12,009 nucleotides of DNA from contig CAMPIP010000060.1 in assembly GCA_946886425.1 (NCBI GenBank), positions 1-12,009 on the forward strand. Reading direction: 5' to 3'. The translations under genes and the position numbers were made by a program. Shown here piece by piece: positions 7,595 to 12,009 of this stretch. The notes beneath the pieces are model-generated. The model did not search any database. It was not told the origin of the DNA and saw only the letters and a list, made by a program, of their open reading frames with translations. Source of the stretch: an uncultured Actinomycetes bacterium (GTDB lineage: Bacteria; Actinomycetota; Thermoleophilia; Solirubrobacterales; 70-9). Positions within the stretch are counted from its first letter, which is position 1. Each line of letters opens with the position of its first letter.

Positions 7595-8068
7595 TCAGCC
7601 GATAGGCGCCATCACCCGGGTCACCGAGTCGCCCACGAAGCAGGGCTTGTCGCCGCCCTCGACCTCGAGGGTGAAGCGGGTGATCACCTGGTACCAGCCG
7701 CCGCCGACCTCGTCGATGGAGACGATCTCGGCGCGGGCGCGAACGTTGGAGTCGACCGGGACCGGGGCCGGGAAGCGGATCTTGTTCCAGCCGTAGTTGA
7801 CGCCGAGCGCGAAGCCGCTGGCCTCGATCAACTCCTTGCGGAAGCCGTCGACCAGCGAGAGGGTCAGGTTGCCGTGGGCGATCGTCGTCTTGAACGGGCT
7901 CTCGGTCCTGGCCCGCTCGACGTCGACGTGGATCCACTGGTCGTCGCCGGAGAGGTCCGCGAAGGTGTCGATGTCCGCCTGGGTGACCGTGCGCCACTCG
8001 CTCGGCCCGACCTCCTGGCCGAGCAGGGACCGCATGCCCTCGACGCCCTCGATCCGTACCGATGCCAT
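7595..8068 (-). CDS. MaoC-like (R)-specific enoyl-CoA hydratase, HtdZ/NodN type
   Basis: A 157-residue single-hotdog hydratase that would add water to trans-2-enoyl-CoA to give (R)-3-hydroxyacyl-CoA. The signature SGDDQWIHVDVERA (40-53) contains Asp42 and His47, spaced as the catalytic pair of (R)-hydratases. TTIAHGNLTLSLV (61-73) and NYGWNKIRFPAPVPV (91-105) closely recall Mycobacterium tuberculosis HtdZ (Rv0130) and rhizobial NodN. Length matches these. The start is ATG 8068, without a clear ribosome binding site; an in-frame ATG at residue 12 is an alternative. The cupin stop lies 26 bases upstream, with a small hairpin over it (stem AGGCG/CGCCT, 8083-8095), so the two may be co-transcribed. 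Together with the crotonase gene it hints at acyl-CoA metabolism, but the two need not share a pathway. Confidence 0.92.
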   Translation of the reverse strand: MASVRIEGVEGMRSLLGQEVGPSEWRTVTQADIDTFADLSGDDQWIHVDVERARTESPFKTTIAHGNLTLSLVDGFRKELIEASGFALGVNYGWNKIRFPAPVPVDSNVRARAEIVSIDEVGGGWYQVITRFTLEVEGGDKPCFVGDSVTRVMAPIG

Positions 8069-8094
8069 CGGGCCGGCAGTCTAGGCGAAGCGCC

Positions 8095-8484
8095 TCAGTC
8101 CGACCACCAGTCCTGGACGATTTCCCCGTCGCCGTCGTGGTGGGCGCCGACCGCGAGCACCTCGAGCCCCTCGTCGCCGGCCTCGAAGGCGCGGATCACC
8201 TCAGGCGAGACCCGGATCGCGTCGAGCGTCTCGATCTCGATGATTTCGTCGTCCAGCTTCATCCGCCCGGAGCCGGCGATGACGATGTAGACCTCCTCGG
8301 CCTCGTCGTGCTTGTGCCCGAAGGGGCTGCGCTTGCCCGGCTTCAGCCGCTGATGGCTGACCCCGGTCCGCTCGGCGTCGAGGTCGCCCCTGGCGAAACG
8401 TGCTTCCTGGGTCTCCCCCAGGCCGGCCTCGGCGGCCGAGTCCTTGACGTCGGTGAGCTTCTTGTGGGTGAAGGGAAGGTGCAT
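8095..8484 (-). CDS. Small cupin-domain protein with an altered metal site
   Basis: A 129-residue single-domain cupin. Motif 1 is present: GKRSPFGHKHDEAEEVYIV (50-68) gives His57, His59 and Glu63 or Glu64. In motif 2 the usual third histidine is replaced: SPEVIRAFEAGDEGLEVLAVG (93-113) has Arg98 at that place. Metal binding may thus be weakened or changed, and the function may be ligand binding or regulation rather than oxygen chemistry. The start at 8484 is well supported: AGGAGG lies five bases upstream (8490-8495). The much longer open frame to 8976 overlaps vapC and is a shadow. A consensus -35 and a large dyad lie in the 71-base gap from vapC, so it likely has its own promoter, shared with the MaoC gene after it. 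Function unknown. Confidence 0.88.
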   Translation of the reverse strand: MHLPFTHKKLTDVKDSAAEAGLGETQEARFARGDLDAERTGVSHQRLKPGKRSPFGHKHDEAEEVYIVIAGSGRMKLDDEIIEIETLDAIRVSPEVIRAFEAGDEGLEVLAVGAHHDGDGEIVQDWWSD

Positions 8485-8489
8485 CGCGG

Positions 8490-8495
8490 CCTCCT
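8490..8495 (-). promoter_or_regulatory. Consensus ribosome binding site of the cupin gene
   Basis: The minus strand reads AGGAGG five bases before the ATG at 8484. It decides the start of the cupin against the longer in-frame extension that would overlap vapC. Confidence 0.75.
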
Positions 8496-8515
8496 CGGCT
8501 GGGGTTCGGTCGTGA

Positions 8516-8544
8516 TTGACGCTACCCCAGGGGGGTGGTGTCAA
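8516..8544 (-). promoter_or_regulatory. 29-bp dyad with a consensus -35 box upstream of the cupin gene
   Basis: Two 13-base arms (8516-8528 and 8532-8544) are inverted copies with 11 of 13 positions matching, around a three-base centre. In the minus sense the distal arm begins with a perfect -35 hexamer TTGACA (8539-8544). With an 18-bp spacer, GTCAAT (8515-8520) would be the -10. A dyad lying between the two promoter boxes is the layout of MerR-family activator sites and also of some repressor sites. No regulator gene is in the window. Confidence 0.5.
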
Positions 8545-8555
8545 GCGTCGGTCGG

Positions 8556-8951
8556 TTAGCCGGCCAGCTTCAGGGACGTATGGCGGGCGATCGTCTCGAA
8601 GTCGGCATCGGCAGCGAGCAGCTCGGCACCGGAGCGAATCGCGACCGCGGCGATCAGGCAGTCGCCGAGCTTGCGCGGGGTCTCGCCGCCCCGACGGCAG
8701 CGGCGGTAGAGCTCCGCCGCCTGCTCGTAGTCGCCGGGGCCCTCCACGGCAAGGAACTCGAGCCCGTAGACGAGGCGACGCAAGCGATCCCGGTCGGCGT
8801 CGTCGCGAGCGCCGGCAAGTAGCTCCATCGCGATGACGTCGGTCGCGGCGAGCTCGGTCCCGCTCTCCAGCGCCGAGCGCAGTCGCAGGTGGGCCTCGTC
8901 GCCGGTCGCCCGCAGGAACTCGATCCAGGCGGAAGTGTCGACGAGGATCAT
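8556..8951 (-). CDS. vapC: VapC-type PIN-domain ribonuclease toxin
   Basis: A 131-residue PIN-domain protein, predicted to be a Mg2+-dependent ribonuclease that stops translation by cutting specific RNAs, usually tRNA or rRNA, when its antitoxin is lost. The acidic active site is complete: Asp5 (MILVDTSAWIEFL), Glu43 (AMELLAGA), Asp97 (KLGDCLIAAVAI) and Asp115/Asp117 (LLAADADFE). Length is typical. Its ATG overlaps the vapB stop codon by four bases (ATGA), the usual antitoxin-first arrangement that keeps the two products balanced. The toxin looks intact. The cleaved RNA cannot be told from sequence. Confidence 0.94.
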   Translation of the reverse strand: MILVDTSAWIEFLRATGDEAHLRLRSALESGTELAATDVIAMELLAGARDDADRDRLRRLVYGLEFLAVEGPGDYEQAAELYRRCRRGGETPRKLGDCLIAAVAIRSGAELLAADADFETIARHTSLKLAG

Positions 8952-9160
8952 CGCTCGGGGATCTCGTCGCGCGCACGAATCTCGGTCAGGTCGCCGGCCC
9001 AGCCGCTGCCCTCGGTCGCGAGGGCTTCCTGACGATTCATCGGATCGCCGACAAGTCGGCGCAGCGCCAGGTCAACCGCCTCTTTCTTGCTGCGAAGGCG
9101 GTAAAGACGCATCGCCCTGGCGACCAGCTCGTCGTCGATCTCGATGTTCGTGCGCGTCAT
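8948..9160 (-). CDS. vapB: VapB-type ribbon-helix-helix antitoxin
   Basis: A 70-residue antitoxin. The N-terminal ribbon-helix-helix DNA-binding domain is clear: MTRTNIEIDDELVARAMRLY, then RLRSKKEAVDLALRRLV up to residue 37, matching the VapB family (PF09957). The C-terminal tail with GSGWAGDLTEIR (51-62) is the usual toxin-wrapping part. The start at 9160 is preferred to the longer frame up to 9358 because the family begins here and because the operator lies directly in front; the upstream part would run into the fusion gene. It should bind the palindrome at 9170-9187 together with VapC and repress its own operon. There is no strong Shine-Dalgarno. Confidence 0.93.
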   Translation of the reverse strand: MTRTNIEIDDELVARAMRLYRLRSKKEAVDLALRRLVGDPMNRQEALATEGSGWAGDLTEIRARDEIPER

Positions 9161-9166
9161 TGCACC

Positions 9167-9187
9167 AGGATACACCTTGAGGTGTAT
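9167..9187 (-). promoter_or_regulatory. vapBC operator and overlapping -10 element
   Basis: A perfect 8-bp inverted repeat with a two-base centre, ATACACCT-TG-AGGTGTAT, lies at 9170-9187. In the minus sense TATCCT (9167-9172) fits the -10 pattern TANNNT and overlaps one arm, so bound VapB would block RNA polymerase. The -10 lies six bases before the vapB ATG, which places the transcript start at or near the A of ATG and suggests a leaderless message. No good -35 is seen. Confidence 0.65.
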
Positions 9188-9240
9188 TGAGCTGGGGCAG
9201 CGGTGTCGGCCGTCCCCCGGGGCTGACAGCAGGCCCGCGG

Positions 9241-10575
9241 TCACGCGACCAACCTCACTTCGAAGCTGGGGAGCGCAAGGTCCCCGGCGCCACCGAGAAG
9301 CGCGAGGATGCGGCTGACGTAGGCGCGTGTCTCGGGGTAGGGCGGTACGCAGCGGCAACCTTCGACGGCGCCGGGGCCGGCGTTGTAGCCGGCCAGCGCG
9401 AGTTCGGGCGAGCCGAGCTGGCGGAGCAGGTCGGACATGAGGTGGGCCTGGGCCTCGATCGCGGCGATGGGGTCGAACGGGTCGTCGAGTCCGTAGGACG
9501 CCGCCGTCGAGGGCATGAACTGGGCGATGCCCTGGGCGCCGGCGGGGGAGACGGCGAACGGGTTGAAGTTGGACTCCGCCATCAGCTGCGCGGCGAGCAG
9601 TGACGCCGAGAGGTTCCAGCGCGCCGCTGCTTGGAGAAGCGGGTCGCGGAAGCGGGCGGGAACGAAGCTCGGCAGCGCCGCGCCGCTCGGAGCCGAGCGG
9701 TCTCCCCCGCTCCCGAGCATGGCGTTACCCGCCTCCGAGCAGGGCGCCGGGCCGGCAGAGAAGCCGTAGTGCCAGGCCTCCCACGAGTACCTCTGGACGA
9801 AGCCGAAGCGACTTGCGTTAGCGGCGAGCCAGCCGTAGGCGGCGTCCGGCCCGAGGTCGAGCTCGGTCGCGCAGCGGTGCAACGATCGCCCCGGCGGCGC
9901 CACCCAGGTCGGGTCGGGATGGGCGGCGAACAGCTTCGCCTGCTCGGCGTCGGAGCGGAAGCCGGAGACGACGAGGAGCGCGATCCCGCCGCCACGGGCA
10001 GCGGCTGCCATGCGATCGAACGCCGCGGCCACATCCGGTCGCATCCCCTCGCCGTTTCGGTAGACGAGAGGCCCGGCGTAGCCGCCGCCACTCGCCATCG
10101 ACGGCTCCGAGGCCGATCCGGACGGGGCCGCCGCTTCGGCGACCGCCGATCCCTCCACGCGGCCGACGCCCTCGAGCTCCAACCGCGCGAGCACGATCGC
10201 CTTCACCCGCAGCGGCGCGAACGACGCCAGGTCGGGGAACGAGACCCGGACCCGCTCGGGTGCGACGCCGTTCGACCTGGTGACGTCGAGGGCCGCCGCC
10301 CGGGCACGGGCGAGGTAGGCGACCTTGTCGAGGTGAATTGGGTTCGGCAGCCCGTTGGGCAGCGTCGGCGGCGAGAGCAGCCGTGGCAGGTCGTCGCGCA
10401 TCGACCGCGCCGCCGAGATCGCGACGAGGTCGGCCGCTCGCTGGACGCGGCCTTTGCCGGTGATCGCGCCGGCGATCGCGACCAACGCCAGGGCACCGGC
10501 AATGAGCACGAAGCAAGCGCCCACGGCGAGGACCAGCGCCTGCCCAGCCTCCCCTCTGTCGGTCCCGCGCCGCAT
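9241..10575 (-). CDS. Membrane-tethered fusion: TadE/TadG-like segment + VanY D,D-carboxypeptidase + SLT lytic transglycosylase
   Basis: A 444-residue three-part protein. Residues 1-150 resemble an actinobacterial TadE/TadG-like pseudopilin: AGQALVLAVGA (10-20), one membrane helix (13-38), then VQRAADLVAISAARS. A Gly/Ser/Ala/Glu linker follows (145-168). Residues 169-272 form a VanY-type zinc peptidase: VSGFRS (203-208), zinc ligands His233 and Asp240 (SLHRCATELDLGP), and EAWH (Glu266, His269); it would trim D-Ala from stem peptides. Residues 300-430 form an SLT lytic transglycosylase: catalytic Glu334 (AESNFNP), GAQGIAQFMPST (346-357) and LAGYNAGPGAV (394-404), cutting the glycan strand. All catalytic residues are present. 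The helix would place both enzymes outside the membrane. No Shine-Dalgarno precedes ATG 10575. It follows two pseudopilin genes and an unknown gene on the same strand, suggesting a wall-opening role for a Tad pilus (inference). Confidence 0.93.
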   Translation of the reverse strand: MRRGTDRGEAGQALVLAVGACFVLIAGALALVAIAGAITGKGRVQRAADLVAISAARSMRDDLPRLLSPPTLPNGLPNPIHLDKVAYLARARAAALDVTRSNGVAPERVRVSFPDLASFAPLRVKAIVLARLELEGVGRVEGSAVAEAAAPSGSASEPSMASGGGYAGPLVYRNGEGMRPDVAAAFDRMAAAARGGGIALLVVSGFRSDAEQAKLFAAHPDPTWVAPPGRSLHRCATELDLGPDAAYGWLAANASRFGFVQRYSWEAWHYGFSAGPAPCSEAGNAMLGSGGDRSAPSGAALPSFVPARFRDPLLQAAARWNLSASLLAAQLMAESNFNPFAVSPAGAQGIAQFMPSTAASYGLDDPFDPIAAIEAQAHLMSDLLRQLGSPELALAGYNAGPGAVEGCRCVPPYPETRAYVSRILALLGGAGDLALPSFEVRLVA

Positions 10576-10616
10576 GCGCCGAGCTTGCCGATCGAGAGCG
10601 CACGCGTGGGGCGCAC

Positions 10617-10646
10617 AGAATCAGAAGTTCGCGCCAACTTCGTCAC
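10617..10646 (-). promoter_or_regulatory. Possible promoter of the fusion gene with an inverted repeat in its spacer
   Basis: GAAGTT and AACTTC form a perfect 6-bp inverted repeat around a six-base centre (10624-10641). In the minus sense GTGACG (10641-10646, four of six matches to the -35 consensus) and GATTCT (10617-10622, a weak -10) stand 18 bp apart, with the dyad filling the spacer. Transcription would begin about 35 bases before the ATG at 10575. The boxes are weak; the dyad is the firmer part. Confidence 0.35.
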
Positions 10647-10718
10647 CGATGCGAACCTTTCGAGGCCTCGGCCTGCCGTCACCCTCGCCAAACGCCCGTG
10701 TAGAGCGGCAGTTCGTGG

Positions 10719-10733
10719 GCGCAAGCAGTGCGC
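10719..10733 (-). terminator. Small hairpin just after the 209-residue gene
   Basis: A perfect 5-bp stem, GCGCA/TGCGC, with a five-base loop begins eight bases after the stop codon. No T tract follows. It may be a weak T-less terminator separating the pseudopilin operon from the fusion gene, but so short a stem is common in DNA this GC-rich. Confidence 0.25.
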
Positions 10734-10741
10734 GGCGATCA

Positions 10742-11371
10742 TCAAGGCGACGGCGCGCGGCCCTCGGGGTCGAGCAAGAAAAGCTTTCGTTCGACCGCTG
10801 CGGGCAAGCCGCCCGCCGACCCGGGCGGGAGGGCGCCGAAGAGCGCGCGGCGCTCCGCAACCCAGTGGAGGCGGCGCTTGAGGACGGCGACGGCGAGGCC
10901 GCGGCTGAGGAGACCGGCGACAGCGAGGGCCAGCAGTGGGCGATCCGTGGCCAGGTCGGCGCGGAGGAGGACGCCGGAGATCTCCTCGCCGAGCGGCGAG
11001 CCGAGCAGCGCCTGCGCCATCGCCGGCTCGACGTGGACGACGCGCAGCCCGTCGCGAGCGACGGTCGCGGCGGCGAGGGCCGTCGCCTGACCGTCCGGGT
11101 CGTTGCCGACCGCGAGCTGACAGACGTGGCCGCGAGCCGCCACGTGGGCCGGGGGCAGATGCGCGACGAGGCGCTCCTCGAGGCGCTGCGCCGTCGCTGA
11201 GGCCAGCAGAGTAGGGCGCGGCGCGCGGCCGCCGACGTCGATGAGCAGGGTCGCGCGGTCGACGTCGGCGCCGGCGCAGGCAAGCGCCGCGGCGGCCGCC
11301 CTCGCACCCTCGGCGGAGCCCACAGCGGTGACCAGCACCGCGGGCCCGGCGGTTGGCACCGCGACCCTCAC
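10742..11371 (-). CDS. Unknown 209-residue protein in the Tad-like locus
   Basis: I do not recognise a family with confidence. The 209-residue protein is rich in Ala, Leu and Arg and has no signal peptide, and only a weakly hydrophobic stretch (146-164), so it is probably cytoplasmic. Its layout vaguely recalls a ParA/MinD-type fold: VLVTAVGSAEGARAAAAALA (12-31) stands where a P-loop strand and helix would be, and TLLIDVGG (41-48) resembles a Walker B/switch strand. However, the P-loop lysine is absent, so normal ATP hydrolysis is unlikely. Tad systems carry an atypical ParA/MinD-like protein, TadZ/CpaE, so a degenerate TadZ relative is one guess, held with low confidence. The start is GTG 11371, overlapping the preceding TadE-like stop by four bases (GTGA), so the two are translationally coupled. 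Confidence 0.8.
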   Translation of the reverse strand: MRVAVPTAGPAVLVTAVGSAEGARAAAAALACAGADVDRATLLIDVGGRAPRPTLLASATAQRLEERLVAHLPPAHVAARGHVCQLAVGNDPDGQATALAAATVARDGLRVVHVEPAMAQALLGSPLGEEISGVLLRADLATDRPLLALAVAGLLSRGLAVAVLKRRLHWVAERRALFGALPPGSAGGLPAAVERKLFLLDPEGRAPSP

Positions 11372-11700
11372 GGCGCCGGCCTCGCGCTGGCGCTGCTGGT
11401 CACGGCGAGGTGGTCGGCGACCGCCGCCAGCGGCGACGGCGGCCGCAGCCGCACGCTGACCCGGCCGCCCTCGATCTCGACGGCGAGGTCCCCGCGGGCC
11501 CAGCCAGGGAGGGCGGCACGCGCCGCCTCGCGTGCCGAGCCGCCCGAGGCGAGCGCCAGCGCCCCGGCCTCGGCGGCGCCGTCGGCAAGGGTCAGCGCGT
11601 ATCCGGCGAGGAGCAGCTGCAGGGCGACCGCGCCGGCCAGCAGCAGCATCGGCAGCGCCGCGACCATCTCCACGGTTGCCTGACCGTCGGAGTCAGCCAT
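11368..11700 (-). CDS. TadE-like pseudopilin 2
   Basis: A 110-residue TadE-like protein with one N-terminal membrane helix. MADSDGQATVEMVAALPMLL (1-20) holds the type IVb prepilin pattern G-x4-E: Gly6, then Glu11 at position +5 after the expected TadV-type cut, followed directly by the hydrophobic helix (12-38). ADGAAEAGALAL (39-50) and a short extracytoplasmic domain ending VSVRLRPPSPL... follow, as in minor pilins. It would be inserted in the membrane, processed by a prepilin peptidase and assembled in or at the base of a Tad pilus. The ATG at 11700 overlaps the stop of the preceding TadE-like gene by eight bases, and its own stop overlaps the next start by four, so three genes form a tight operon. 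Confidence 0.87.
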   Translation of the reverse strand: MADSDGQATVEMVAALPMLLLAGAVALQLLLAGYALTLADGAAEAGALALASGGSAREAARAALPGWARGDLAVEIEGGRVSVRLRPPSPLAAVADHLAVTSSASARPAP

Positions 11701-12009
11701 CGGCCGGCCCCAGCGCCGCGCTCGCCCCCACCCGGACCTCGGGCATCGCCGGGAACAGCCGCGGGACGACGACGCGCACGGTGACCTCGCCCGCCTCCTC
11801 GACCCTGGCGCCGGCGCGCAGCGGCGGCGGCAGCGCCTTCCGCGCCACCGCCGCCGCGTTCCCACCCACCAGCGCCGCCCGAGCCCCCGCACGGGCGGCC
11901 ACGCCCGCCGACCAGAGGGCCTGGCCCGCGAGCGCCACCTGCGCAACCGCCAGGACCGCCACCAGCAAGAAGGGGACGACGGCGACCAGCTCGACCGAGG
12001 CGGTCCCCT
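11693..12009 (-). CDS. TadE-like pseudopilin 1 (5' end outside window)
   Basis: The last 104 residues of a TadE-like protein; the frame is open through the right edge. The visible part begins GTASVELVAVVPFLLVAVLA, with the prepilin pattern G-x4-E (Gly-Thr-Ala-Ser-Val-Glu) directly before a membrane helix. A TTG at 11968 could be mistaken for a start, but it lies inside that helix. After the helix come Ala- and Gly-rich residues and a short domain ending VRVVVPRLFPAMPEVRVGAS, typical of the C-terminal strands of these minor pilins. Only the first few residues of the protein are likely missing. The gene overlaps the next pseudopilin gene by eight bases. Confidence 0.85.
   Translation of the reverse strand, partial: GTASVELVAVVPFLLVAVLAVAQVALAGQALWSAGVAARAGARAALVGGNAAAVARKALPPPLRAGARVEEAGEVTVRVVVPRLFPAMPEVRVGASAALGPADG

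Larger units (their letters stand above)
10576..10741. other. 166-base gap before the fusion gene
   Basis: This is the longest gap in the window. I see no supported gene in it on either strand. It holds a small hairpin just after the unknown gene, the 10-bp palindrome CGAGGCCTCG at 10661-10670, and a dyad within a possible promoter at 10617-10646. Confidence 0.6.

Noticed and set aside
8485..8976. N-terminal extension of the cupin frame over vapC
   Set aside because: The extension overlaps an intact PIN-domain gene and is Arg-rich. A consensus Shine-Dalgarno lies just before ATG 8484.
9188..9240. Terminator after the fusion gene
   Set aside because: Only a 4-bp GGGC/GCCC stem and a CCCCGGGG run are found, which are expected by chance at this GC content.
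9631..10881. Plus-strand open frame of 416 codons antisense to the fusion enzyme
   Set aside because: No motif is visible and the Arg/Gly/Ala-rich composition is that of an antisense shadow. The minus-strand gene has three conserved catalytic domains.
10621..11307. Second minus-strand frame of 228 codons overlapping the 209-residue gene
   Set aside because: It is Arg/Ser/Pro-rich low-complexity sequence, and it lacks the tight stop-start overlap that links the 209-residue frame to the TadE-like gene.

Overview
The window is very GC-rich and densely coded, with third codon positions mostly G or C, GTG and TTG starts and short or overlapping gene junctions. The uvrC-rapZ-...-gap neighbourhood, an HtdZ-like MaoC hydratase, a cupredoxin lipoprotein and a Tad-type pilus locus suggest a high-GC actinobacterium, plausibly of the Thermoleophilia (Solirubrobacterales or Gaiellales). 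That placement is inferred from gene content and style, not from a marker gene. I support 17 protein genes and see no rRNA, tRNA, insertion sequence or CRISPR array. No gene-free stretch exceeds 300 bases; the longest, 10576-10741, is described.

Region 1 (1-5731, all minus strand) reads uvrC, rapZ, an ABC-2 exporter pair (ATPase and permease), a small VOC-fold protein, and gap (cut by the left edge). In many Gram-positive bacteria uvrC-rapZ is followed by yvcK and whiA, and in actinobacteria then by gap-pgk-tpi. Here the exporter pair and the VOC gene lie where yvcK and whiA would be expected.

Region 2 (5789-7580, plus strand) holds a crotonase-fold enzyme, divergent from uvrC, that looks more like an isomerase than a hydratase, then a type I copper lipoprotein and an SRPBCC-fold protein.

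Region 3 (7595-9160, minus strand) holds a MaoC-type hydratase, a small cupin with one metal ligand replaced, and a VapBC toxin-antitoxin pair with a clear operator.

Region 4 (9241-12009, minus strand, cut by the right edge) is the most interesting part. Two small TadE-like pseudopilins and a 209-residue protein of unknown function overlap end to end. They are followed by a 444-residue protein joining a TadE/TadG-like membrane segment to a VanY-type D,D-carboxypeptidase and an SLT lytic transglycosylase. I read this as the minor-pseudopilin end of a Tad pilus locus that carries its own membrane-tethered peptidoglycan-cutting enzyme, perhaps to open the wall for the pilus. The ATPase and platform genes (tadA, tadB, tadC) would be expected beyond the right edge; this can be tested but is not seen here.
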